64,000 nucleotides of DNA, from positions 144,719,207-144,783,206 of the forward strand of contig NC_053037.3 in the NCBI RefSeq assembly GCF_002575655.3, written 5' to 3'. This stretch comes from Aegilops tauschii subsp. strangulata (Eukaryota > Streptophyta > Magnoliopsida > Poales > Poaceae). The notes beneath the pieces are model-generated. The model was not told where the DNA came from, searched no databases, and saw nothing but the letters and a program-made list of their open reading frames with translations. Every line of letters starts with the position of its first letter. Within the stretch, counting starts at the first letter, position 1. Positions 23,290-33,115 of this stretch are shown here, piece after piece. A program made the position numbers and the translations under genes.

Positions 23290-24213
23290 ATCCGTTCATT
23301 CCGCCACAAAATCAGCAAGCGCGGCTCCCTTGACGACCCTGGTAGTGCTGAACTCTAACTGGAATGCTTGCAGCTCGATGTTCCACTCGGCGACCCTTCC
23401 GGCTGAGTTGGGGCTCCTAAGTACCCTCTCCAATGGGTAGGCCGAGACAACCTTGATGGGGTGGCCCTGGAAGTAGTGACGCAGCTTGCGTGAGGCCACC
23501 AAGAGCGCGAGCAGGAGCTTCTGAGGCATGGGGTATCATGCCCTTGCGTCCCGCAACACCGTGCTGACAAAATACACCGGGTGCTCGACAAGGGCTGGTG
23601 CGTTGGCGAGGCTCGGGTCTTGCGGAGATTGGCGCGTCTCCTGAGGTGGAAGGGCTCCTGAGGCCTGACTGCTATCGGGAACTTCAGCTACGTTGTCTCG
23701 CCAAGCTTGGTCTTCTGGGGCTGAGGCTTTTGTGGCGCCTTCCTGACCCTGCATTACCTCAACTGTAGCCTGGCGCGGCGCGCCCTTGGCTTGGTGCTCC
23801 TCCCAAACCGCCACCAGCGCTGCGCTGGCGGAGTACGGGGTGGCGGCAAGGTAAAGCACTAAGGGTTCGAGAGGTCGTGGTGCCACCATCACCGGAGGGC
23901 TGGTCAGGTATTTCTTGAGGTCTTGGAAGGCTCGGTCGGCCTCTGATGTCCACTCGAACGGGCCCTTCTTCTTCATGAGCTTGAAGAAGGGTAAGGTGCG
24001 CTCTCCCAGCTTGGAGATGAAACGCCCCAACGCAGTTACCCGTCCCGCCAGCTTCTGCATCTCTCTGAGGGTCTGCGGCGGGCTCATGTCCTCGATGGCC
24101 TTGATTTTCTCCGGGTTCGCCTCGATCCCTCTATGAGATACGAGGAATGCCAGCAGCTTGCCGGAAGGGACACCGAACACACACTTCTTCGGGTTAAGCC
24201 GCAAGTTCACCTA
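23290..24213 (-). pseudogene. RT thumb and first RNase H of Tat element E
   Basis: The minus-strand frame 24210-23536 has NLRLNPKKCVFGVPSGKLLA and FLVSHRGIEANPEKIKAIED, the end of RT, then GPFEWTSEADRAFQDLKKYL of the connection domain. A Pro/Ala/Gln-rich insert (about residues 140-200) separates this from EHPVYFVSTVLRDARA. The frame breaks and resumes at 23529 with HYFQGHPIKVVSAYPLERVL and GRVAEWNIELQAFQLEFSTT. A stop (TAG, minus strand at 24211-24213) separates it from the upstream RT frame. The insert within the RNase H region is a feature of Tat elements. Confidence 0.85.
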
Positions 24214-25243
24214 GCGCAGGCTCTCGAAGGTCTCCTCCAGGTCTTGAATCAAGGTTCTCGCCTCCCGAGACTTCACCACTATGTCGTCGACATAGGCCTC
24301 CGTGTTTCTCCGCGAGCTGCCGCCCCAAGGTGATATGCATCAGCCGCTGAAAGGTCGCGCCCGCGTTGCACAGCCCGAAGGGCATGCAGGTGTAGCAGTA
24401 CACCCCACACGGGGTCAGGAAGGCTGCCTTCTCCACGTCTTCCACCGCCATCTTGATCTGGTGATACCCTGAGAATGCGTCCAAGAAGCACAGTAGGTCG
24501 CACTCGGCGGTGGAGTCGACGATCTGATCGATGTGGGGGAGCGGGAACGGATCTTGGGGGCAGGCCTTATTAAGGTTGGTGAAATCGACGCACATTCGTT
24601 CCTTCCCGCCTTTCTTTGGCACTACGACGGGGTTCGCCAGCCACGTGGGGTACCAAACATCGCGAATGGCACCCGCCGCCTCCAGCTTGCGGGTCTCCTG
24701 GACGATGAAGGCTTGTTTCTCAGTGGATTGCTGCCTCGCTTGTTGCTTGACAGGGCGCATGTTGGGGCACTCCCTTAAGTGATGCTGAATCACCTCTCTT
24801 GGAACCCCCACCAGCTGATTGGGCTCCCATGTGAATATGTCCTTGTTTGCGCGCAAGAACCTCACCAGCGCCTCTTCTTGGACGGAATCGAGGCCGACAC
24901 CTATGGTAAAGGTGGCTCCTAAGGGTCCGTCCTCATTGACTGGCACCTGCTTGGTTTCCGCCTTGTCTTGGGTGAACAGCTGCTTCTTCTTGGTAGGCGC
25001 GGCCTCCTTGGCTTCGGGGGTACCAGCGCTGGCGGGCTGCGCCGCCGCCGCGGTCTTGAAGGCAAGCTTGAGTGCCGTTACGGCCTCCTTGGTGTCCCCC
25101 TTGATGGTGAGGACGCCCTTGCTCCCAGGCATCTTCATGAGGTTGTAGGCCGGGTGAGTCGCCGCCATGAACTGGGCGAGAGCTGGGTACCCGAGGATGA
25201 CGTTGTACGGGAGGCCGATGCGGGCGACGTCGAAGTCGACCAA
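24194..25243 (-). pseudogene. Protease C-terminus and RT palm of Tat element E
   Basis: The 350-codon minus-strand frame starts in the protease tail (PYNVILGYPALAQFMA), crosses a linker, then enters RT with LRECPNMRPVKQQARQQS, GAIRDVWYPTWLANPVVVPK, CVDFTNLNKACPQDPFPLPH, DAFSGYHQIKMAVEDVEK and YTCMPFGLCNAGATFQRLM. The catalytic YVDD is intact in the DNA (minus strand of 24283-24294), but a one-base frameshift just upstream (about 24295-24310) puts it out of frame with the rest of the palm. So the enzyme is broken by a single small lesion here plus the stop at 24211. Confidence 0.9.
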
Positions 25244-25351
25244 CTCGGTGCGGTAGTTGTCGCGCGTGACAAAGGTGACTGGGAGACGGATCTGACCCAG
25301 GGAGTGGGCAGCGCCGCCACCAACTCCTAAGAAGGGCTTGCTGAGACTGAG

Positions 25352-25918
25352 TCACTCGAGCGGCACATGAAGAAGGCTGAAGGCCTCCACGGAGAGCAAG
25401 TTGAGGCCGGCACCACCATCAATGAGGGCCTTGGTAATAGCCACGTTGCAGATGGTGGGCGTGCAGAGCATTGGGAGCATGCCCGAGCCGACGGTGGAGC
25501 CGGGATGGTCTTCTGAGCTGGACGTGAGGTCGGCCTCTACTGAGGTCCAACCCGGCGAAGCCCCCGAGCGCTTGGAAGCGGCCCCAATCTGACGGAGGAA
25601 CGGCTTGACGTGGCGATCTGAAGGCGGTGCTTGAGAGCCGCCCAGCAGGGCTGCGACTGCGTGGTGCGCCGGCACCGCATAGCGTGCAGCAAAGAGGCCG
25701 CGGAGTTCCCCCCAGGACGCCACCGTAGATCCAGGGAGGTTGAGCAGCCAGGCGCGTGGCTCGCCGGCGAGGGCCATGGGGAACCAGTTAGCCATGACCT
25801 TGTCGTCGCCCCCACCCTCAAGGACAGCCTCCTCGTACGCCAGTAGGAACAGCGATGGGTCCACCGCGCCGTCGTAGCGCGGTGGTATCTCCGGCTTGAA
25901 CTTGGGTGGCCATTGCAC
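25352..25918 (-). pseudogene. Internally deleted gag-protease of Tat element E
   Basis: The minus-strand frame begins MQWPPKFKPEIPPRYDGAVD, then MALAGEPRAWLLNLPGSTV and SWGELRGLFAARYAVPAHHA, a Tat-type gag capsid core. After SDRHVKPFLRQIGA the sequence jumps within about 90 codons to ITKALIDGGAGLNLLSVEAF, the active site of the aspartic protease (LIDGGAG is the Tat form of D-T-G-A). The usual region between, with the CCHC knuckle, is missing, so about half of gag is gone. The leader between 25919 and the LTR at 26081 is only about 160 bp. The element probably cannot package itself. Confidence 0.82.
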
Positions 25919-26080
25919 CCGTCGAAGGGCGGGGGCCAGGGCTCGGAGCCCCTGGCCCCGTCGTCAGCACCTGCCACATGAGCGGTTGGCGGAGCACCCG
26001 CCTTGGGGGCGAAGTGCGGCGCCGCGGGGCGCAGGCCGGTGGTGGAGAAGCTACGGCGCACCCCTACCTGGCGCACCAAA

Positions 26081-26979
26081 TGTCGGATGTGGGGTTCCGG
26101 CAAAACCCTTAAGGTTCGAACTCTGGGGTGCGCGCGAAGTTCTTTCCCTCCTACCGATCTACGCCCTAGCTCACCAAGATCTCGCGGACGAACTCGCAAC
26201 ACAGAAAGACACGGGATTTATACTGGTTCGGGCCACCATTGTGGTGTAATACACTACTCCAGTGTGTGGTGGTGGATTGCCTCTTGGGATGATGAAGAAC
26301 AGTACAAGGGGAAGAACAGCCTCCTGAGGTTGAGGTGTTCTTGTGCTCTGTGGACTTGTGGATGAGAACTCGATCTTTTTCTCCCTCTCCCTACTGTGGT
26401 GGCTAGCTCTACTTATATAGGCCCTGGTCCTCTCCCCAAATATTGAGCGGGAAGGGAGCCAACAACGGCGAGCGAATTTGAAAGGGGACAGCTAGTACAA
26501 GCTATCCTGACAAAAGTGGTCTTCGCCTGCAAAAGGCTCTGGTGGTGACGCCATCTTGGGCCCTACGGTGACCTCCGTCTTGCCGTCATGTTGGCCTTGG
26601 TCTTGTTTCACCGATATGGGAACCTTTGCCTGATACCTCGGTACTCTGCGCATGCGCTTGCTTTCTTAGCACCAAAGAGGAAACAAGGATGCTGCACGCG
26701 CTGGCGCCTGCCTGGCGCCCACCTGGTGTCGATCATCATGGCTCACGTCACGAGAGCCTCGTGAGATTTTCTCCGCCTTGATATCTCCTCTCCTAGAGAG
26801 GCAGCCTGGCGAGACCGCTCCCGAGGAGGTCTTGTGCCGCCCGCCTCGCAAGGCTTGGCTCCTCGCGAGGGTCTTGAACGCTTTGTTGATGGAGATGGGC
26901 CGTACAGGCCCGCTAGCATAGCCACGCCATGGGCCGCAGGCAGGCAAGTCTTGGGACCCCCGTTCCCAGAACGCCGACA
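26081..26979 (-). repeat. 5' LTR of Tat element E
   Basis: 899 bp, TG...CA. Directly inside it (26062-26080) the minus strand reads TTTGGTGCGCCAGGTAGGGG, the place and form of the primer-binding site in grass Tat elements. I could not assign the tRNA. Confidence 0.9.
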
Positions 26980-27116
26980 AAGAGCACATCATCTTCCTCC
27001 GGAGCTTCATACGTAGATTGGAGAATCTCCTGATTTTGAAGGATAGGATCTCTTCATCACCACCACCTTCATCATCATCACTTAAAGAAAACAGAGTTTT
27101 GGGTATCGGCACTCCC

Positions 27117-27149
27117 CTTGGCTTCCGCCAAGCTGGGGGGAGCTGCCCC
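27117..27149 (+). promoter_or_regulatory. Hairpin plus G-rich tract near the end of the extra ORF of C
   Basis: CTTGGCTTCCGCCAAG (27117-27132) is a perfect 6 bp stem with a TTCC loop. It is followed by CTGGGGGGAGCTGCCCC, a purine-rich tract resembling the TTGGGGGAGT that precedes 3' LTRs. It might be an internal purine tract or an RNA structure. The structure is seen in the sequence. The role is inference. Confidence 0.4.
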
Positions 27150-27218
27150 GGTATCTATCATCCCCACTATCTTTTGCCTTTACTTATTTTTGTTCGATCT
27201 TCTGCTTTAGATGAATAA

Positions 27219-28653
27219 AAGTTTAGTTCGATCCTTTCTTTTTGACAGATTTATAATAAAGTTTAGTTTGAGTTTTTGCTTTCTTTACTTTCATGTTGCA
27301 ATAAAAAGAAAGGAAATAAATAAGAAGTAAGGAAATAAATGAAAAAGATCATATGCTAATCTTATGGTAGGTGATGACACCACATAAGGAAAAGTATAAG
27401 TAGGAAATTTTATTAGAGATTGACAAGCATAGCATTGGTCAATGATGCAACTCATGAAAGAATTAATGAGGGAAGAGAAGATTCACATATAAATATACTA
27501 TCCTAGAAATCTTTTGTGATTGTGAGCCCCCATCAAAATAGTATATGCCAGAATTGATGACGTTGGACAAGGAAGACAACCTAATGATTTATGTTTGTTC
27601 ATATTCACATAGAAGTCATATTGTCATAGATCCTTTAACATGTGGTGCTTGCCCCCTACCTTTGCTAGCCAAAAATTCCACACTAAGTATAGATACTACT
27701 TGTGCATCCAAAAACCCTTAAACCCAAATCTTATTCTCAAGTGTCCACCATACCTACCTAGGGATTGAGCAAGATCCCTCAAGTAAGTTGTCATCAGTGC
27801 AATAAGGCAATAAAAATTGCTTCTAAAAGTGTGAGATCATTTAGTGTAGGAGAAAATTGAGTGTTGTACTAACTTGTGATGGTTAAGAATAAAAGTGACA
27901 GACTGCATAATAAAGGTCGCTATCACAAGGGGCAATACAACATGACGTTCTTTTGCACTAAGGGGTTGAGCATACAAACAAATAAGCGCATGGAAACCTT
28001 TGCTTCGCACTGCAAAGGGCCTATCTTTTACTTTTATGTATTTACTTTTATGCAAAGAGTCAAAGTTTTCTCTCTATCCTTTTTTTTATTTTTCTCCTTT
28101 GGCAAGCATCATGTGGTGAGGAAAAATCTAGGTACATATGTCTAGTTGAATATGGGTAGCATGAGTTATTATTGTTGACATCACCCTTGAGGTGAATAGG
28201 TTGGGAGGCGAAACTATAAGCCCCTATCTTTCTATGTGTCCGGTTGAAACGTTTTGCTCATGTGTATGCGGCGAGTGTTAGCAATCATAGAAGTCCCTAT
28301 GATGGTTGAGTATGTGGACTTTCCTAGCGGCTCCGATACGTGACCCTTCCTGAAAAGATGATGAATTGTAGTTGCAAAGTTGACTGAGAACATAGTTTGT
28401 TGGTTTCTAATAGAGTTTTTGCGTTATACTTTAATACTGTGATGAATTGTCACTTATTCATGAGAATTCTATGATAAAAGTTCTATGATAAGAGTCTTAT
28501 GTTTAAGTTTGTTGCTATTATAATAATGAACATGATGCTTCTATGTCTGTATTTTATTTTTATCGACACCTCTCTCTCTCTCTAAGCATGTGGACATGTT
28601 TTTCGATTTCGGTTTTTCGCTTGAGGACAAGCGAGGTCTAAGCTTGGCGGAGT
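27219..28653 (+). other. 3' untranslated internal region of element C
   Basis: AT-rich and without coherent frames. It ends at 28653 with AAGCTTGGCGGAGT directly before the 3' LTR, matching a slightly decayed polypurine tract. Confidence 0.6.
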
Positions 28654-29480
28654 TGATACGTCCATTTTGCATCATGTTTTCCTACTATTATTAATGATAT
28701 TTTTATGCATAATAATGCTTTTTGGAGTAATTCTAATGCCTTTTCTCTCATAATTTGCAAGGTACACACAAAGAGGGAGAATTCCGGCAGCTGGAAATCT
28801 GGACCTGGAAAAGCTACGTCAGGCTACCTATTCTGCACAACTCCAAACAAGCTGAAACTTCACGGAGAATTGTTATGAAATATATGATGAATATTGAAGC
28901 AAATAAGTACCAGAGGAGTCCCACCAGGTGGGCACAACCCACCTGGGCGCGCCATGGAGCCCAGGCGCGCCCTGATGGGTTGTGCTCACCCAGGCCCACC
29001 TCCGGTGCCCATCTTCTGGTATATAGGTCATTTTGACCTAGAAAAAAAATAAGGAGAGGACTTTTGGGGCGGAGCGCCGCCGTCTTGAGGCGGAACTTGG
29101 GCAGGAACACTTTTGCCCTCCGGCGGAGCGATTCCGCCGGGGGAACTTCCCTCCGAAGGGGGGAATCATCGTCATCATCATCACCAGAAACTCTCCCATC
29201 TTGGGAAGGGCAATCTCCATCAACATCTTCAACGGCACCATCTCATCTCAAACCCTAGTTCATCTCTTGTTACCGGAACTATAGACTGGTGCTTGTGGGT
29301 GACTATTTTTTTTTGAAAGCTTAGGACAGTGAGGGCAACCCCCCACAGACTTTTATATTAACTCAACATGAAAAAGTTACAACATTCGGGGTTACATCAA
29401 GGATGGACATGGCAAGCTCTCACCACTAGGGAGAGAGGGGGATGCATATACATAGTGTACAAGGTGGGATACTTTTATTT

Positions 29481-30310
29481 CTACATGGATGTAACCAAAC
29501 ACTCAATAAATGGCACCAGGGCCTCTTTGACTCTGTGCCTCATCATACCAAAGTCATTTTTGAACCTCTGGAGCCAGCCATCCACCATGGGCACCACCCC
29601 CCTAAAGTGTTTGTTGTTGCGCTCTTTCCATATGCTCCATGCTGCAATAACAAAGACCTCCATGAACATGGGACCTGTCCAATTGTCTCGTGCCTCATGC
29701 ACGAGCTGAATTCTATTCCCACCGTGTGTCCAAGCGATCCCTAGCTTCCTCGAGCATGTTCTAAAATCACATTTGAAGAAGAGGTGCTCCACCGTTTCTT
29801 CAGGTGGGCTGTCGCAGAGGAGACAAGTATAGACATTGTCTCTCAGTTTCATGCCTTTCCTCTTCAGCATGTTTCTTGTGTCCAGCCTATCCGCCAGCAG
29901 CAGCCATGCAAAAACTCTCCATTTATTAGTGCATTTTGACTTCCTGGTCCATTTAAAGGCATCGTCCGCCACCACCTCACGAAAGCAGTGTTCATAGTAC
30001 TTTCTGGAAGCAAACCCTCCCGATCCCCACACGCACCTTCGGATGTCCGATGTGTCACTTAGCTCAATCGAGGCCATGTTGTTTTGAAGGTTTTGTAGCT
30101 CCCCCTGGGTTGGACAGAGATTGGTAGTTGGAAGTTATGGCCAGGCATCGGCGCTGTCAGCAAGGCCTGCACCGAGACGTCCTCATCAACAGAAAAGGAG
30201 AACAACCGGGGACGGCTGTCGCAGAGAACATTGTTATGCCACAAGTCCTTCCAGAACAGCACCGTGCTTCCGTTTCTCACCTCCACCATAGTGATGCCTC
30301 TGTAAATCAA
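29481..30310 (-). pseudogene. LINE F ORF2 C-terminal zf-RVT domain
   Basis: The frame 30077-29481 contains KCTNKWRVFAWLLLADRLDT, RNMLKRKGMKLRDNVYTC and LLCDSPPEETVEHLFFKCDF. This is the zinc-binding region found at the end of plant LINE ORF2 (zf-RVT), with CX2C...HX4C spacing. The stretch 30310-30059 holds the preceding linker in another frame, so there are shifts near 30473 and 30070. The end of the ORF is about 170 bp before the poly(A) tail. Confidence 0.8.
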
Positions 30311-30472
30311 TGCAAGCTACATGATATCCCGCCACCAGAACGAACCACACTGATCCGTTGCGTGAGGCACCAATCCATCATAATAGGCAGCCCGAATTAG
30401 TTTAACCCAAGGCAGGTCCAAACGATTGTAGAATTTGTGCAGTTGTTTAAGGAGCAGACCTTGGTTCTAGAT

Positions 30473-32071
30473 TCAGAGGTCAATTATCCCCAGACCACCC
30501 TTCTCCTTGGGGCGGCAGACAAGGTTCCACGCTGCCAGGGATATGGCTTTGGGACCATCATCCGTGTTCTTCGCCCAAAGACAGTATCGCTTGAGCTTGT
30601 CGAGATGCTCCAGGATTTTTGGGGGCAATCTGATGGAGCACATGGCGTATATCGCAAGGGACGTGATCACCGAGTTGACCAAGGTGAGTTTTGATCCGAG
30701 GTCAAGAAGCGAGGCAGCAGTGGACAGTCTACGCTCGACCGATGCAACCAGCGGCATGACATCAGTCACCGTTGGCCTAGTAGTGCCCATCGGCAGTCCA
30801 AGGTACGTGAATGGCATCTTGCCAACTTTGCAACCAAAAACTTCTGCCAGGCGCTCTGTTGCATCCACAGTCGTTTTGACAGCCATTAGAGTAGATTTTT
30901 GAAAGTTTATGCGCAGTCCTACCGAGGAGGCATAATCCTGAAGGATGCGTTTGATCGTTTCCGCTTGCGCTTGATCGGCAGGCATTACGAGGATCATGTA
31001 ATCCGTGTATTGGATCACAGGATATTCATCGTCTGGTACTGGCATCGGTAGTTCTAACGCCCCAGCCCGATAAGCATCATTTATGGCTGCTTGCAATAGG
31101 TCAGCCACCAGAACGAAGATGAGCGGAGACAGCGGGTCGCCTTGGCGCACCCCTCACTTACAGAAGAACTGTCTGCCAGGGGTCCCGTTAAGGAGCACAG
31201 AGGATTTGGCTGTTGAGAACAAGCAATCAATCCACCCGAGCCATCGATCATCAAACCCCATGCACTTCATAATTTGCATCATCGGAGCGTGTTCTATCGT
31301 GTCGAATGCTTTCGTGAAATCGAGCTTGAGGATAGCGATCTCACATTTCGATCCTTGGCATTGGTGTATGAATTCAAACGCCCACGCCACACAGTCCTGG
31401 ATCGACCTACCACGCAAGAACCCGTATTGATTACGATGAATGATTTGAAGAACCACTTCCCGTAGAAGATTGGCCAGGAGTTTGGTCAGCAATTTGAGGC
31501 AACAGTTTAACAGCATTATAGGACAATAGTCATCAGCTGTCTCCGGCGACTGTGTTTTCGGAATTAGAGTGATAAATCCAGTATTCAAACTTTCAAGGTC
31601 CAATGTACCTGCATGAAAATCAAAGTAAAGCCGATAGAAGTCCTCCTTAATGATGTGCCAGCAAGATTTTATGAAGCTTCCACTGAAACCATCCGGGCCA
31701 GGAGCTCGGTCGAAGGGTAGCTCTTTGACAACTTGGTCTATCTCCTCCCGAGTGAATGGAACAGATAGGGCATGCAAGCCTTCCACTTTCTTGATGATGC
31801 GTTCCACATCAAATCGCATGTTTTTTGGACTGGAGCAGCCCAGCCTTTCCTTGTAGGTTTGGAGAAGGACGACCTCCTTGCCCACATGGTCATAAACGAC
31901 CGAGTCGTCAGGTAGTCGTAGAGAAGCAATGTTGTTTCTGTGAAAATGTTCAGTCGCCACCCTGTGGAAGAATTTGGTGTCACCGTCGCCAAATTTAAAG
32001 CATCTGATGGTGCATCGTTTCTTCCAGTACGCCTTTTTACAGTCAAGCAGATGGAGGAGGTGTTTTTTCAA
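30473..32071 (-). pseudogene. LINE F ORF2 reverse transcriptase domain
   Basis: Non-LTR RT motifs appear in order: KELPFDRAPGPDGFSGSFIK, TGFITLIPKTQSPETADDY, QYGFLRGRSIQDCVAWAFEF, ILKLDFTKAFDTIEHAPM, MRQGDPLSPLIFVLVADLL, then the catalytic site, FTYLGLPMG and GLGIIDL. The catalytic box, YADD in active elements, reads YTDYM: the codon for the second Asp is TAC (plus strand 30998-31000). An in-frame TGA (plus strand 31154-31156) just before the RQGDPLSP motif fits C-to-T decay of a CGA Arg codon. Both lesions inactivate it. Confidence 0.9.
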
Positions 32072-32073
32072 GA

Positions 32074-33078
32074 TTATCTGAAGTTGGCTTCAGGTACAGA
32101 CAACCTTCTACGATCCTCCAACCCATCAAGCTCCAGAAGGGTTTTGTTGCTGTTTTCAATCAGCACAGACAACTTAGAGATTTTCTTGCTCCACTGTTTC
32201 AACTCATATCGCAGGTTCTTTAGTTTTTTGCAGAGGACTGCAGCCGTATTCGGGACATAACAATGTTTGTACCACGATCTCTGTACTACATAAAAGAAAC
32301 TTGGTTGCTTGATCCAGTAATCCTCAAAATGAAATATTTTGGTCTTGGGAATTTTGGTCTGGATGCTAACATAGCATGGCACATGATCCGACGTGGGTTT
32401 CCCGAGGGGCATGACGACTGTATTCGGATATTTGGCCGCCCAATCAACAGAAGTAAAGTGCCAGTCTAACTGTTCAAGCAAGGGATTAGATTGCATATTG
32501 CTCCAGGTGAAGGATCGCCCCTTGATCGGTAGCTCTACCAAAGACTGTGTAGGGATGAATTCATTAAAGATCAGCATGTCATTAGCGTCCCCACCCCCTC
32601 TGTTACGATTATCCGGTGCTCGAATGTAGTTAAAATCCCCTAAGATGATCCAATATTCACCATTTGGAATGTGAAGATTAAAGAGCCACGCGGTAAATAA
32701 CGTTCTGATGGGATCAGCGCAAGGACCATAAATGTTAACCAGGGTCCACGTATCATTGGACTGAGTCGAGGTGAGCCTGACGCCGAGCGCGAACGACTCG
32801 GAGAAAACCGAAACACCTGTGAAAACCGAGCTCATCCACGCAGTGATTAAACCCCCCGAATTACCAACAGATGGTACAAATTCAAACATATCAAACTTCT
32901 TAGGGCAAAAGAGTTTAATAAACGACAGATCAAAAGAGTCACACTTGGTTTCTTGAAAGCAAACTACAGAGCAGCCACTAATATCTATCGCGTTGTGGAT
33001 CGCCAATTGTTTTTTGTCCGAGTTGATCCCTCGAACATTCCAGCAAAGCACGTTCCACTGTTTATTTGACGACATCAC
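32074..33078 (-). pseudogene. LINE F ORF2 endonuclease domain
   Basis: This APE-type endonuclease nicks target DNA to start target-primed reverse transcription. The 334-codon frame starts at the expected ORF2 position. It contains LCWNVRGI (Asn), VVCFQETK (Glu), TLVNIYGP, WIILGDFNYIR (Asp), GRSFTWSN and TSDHVPCYV (Asp-His), so the catalytic set is present. The usual LDRV/F motif before the C-terminal part is LDWHF here, an Arg to Trp change. After VPEANFR a one-base shift at about 32075 separates it from RT. Confidence 0.88.
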
Positions 33079-33115
33079 CCTTAGTTCAGCTCAGGGTTGT
33101 CCCCTCGATCACTTG

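Larger units (their letters stand above)
18561..26979 (-). mobile_element. Full-length Tat-lineage gypsy retrotransposon E
   Basis: The two LTRs are 18561-19468 (908 bp) and 26081-26979 (899 bp), starting TGTCGGATGT and ending GCCGACA on the plus strand. The target duplication is AAGAG (18556-18560 and 26980-26984). Coding runs on the minus strand: gag remnant, protease, RT, RNase H, a second RNase H and integrase, with an extra antisense ORF before the 3' LTR. The purine tract GGGCCCGGGGGCTAC directly precedes the 3' LTR. By eye the LTRs differ by 10 substitutions in about 380 bases plus a 9 bp repeat-unit indel. The dual RNase H and the antisense ORF mark the Tat lineage. Gag is internally deleted and pol is frameshifted. 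Confidence 0.93.
18275..27218 (+). pseudogene. Extra sense ORF downstream of pol in element C, split by Tat element E
   Basis: The ATG (18275) opens a frame starting MSSSSSSNMEEDAWLMKIEM, rich in charged residues. A one-base shift near 18417 leads to PAEEEEEDILKLTML, and a second near 18475 to NEIADFRIVETVRV, followed by a stop codon. The frame then reaches the AAGAG target site of element E. With E and one AAGAG copy removed it continues in the same register from 26985 as HIIFLRSFIRRLENLLIL and ends at TAA 27216-27218. The total is about 173 codons, mostly charged and helical, possibly a short coiled coil. Extra ORFs between pol and the 3' LTR are known in plant gypsy elements, but I do not recognise this protein and assign no function. 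It is not env-like: no signal peptide or membrane anchor is evident. Confidence 0.55.
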
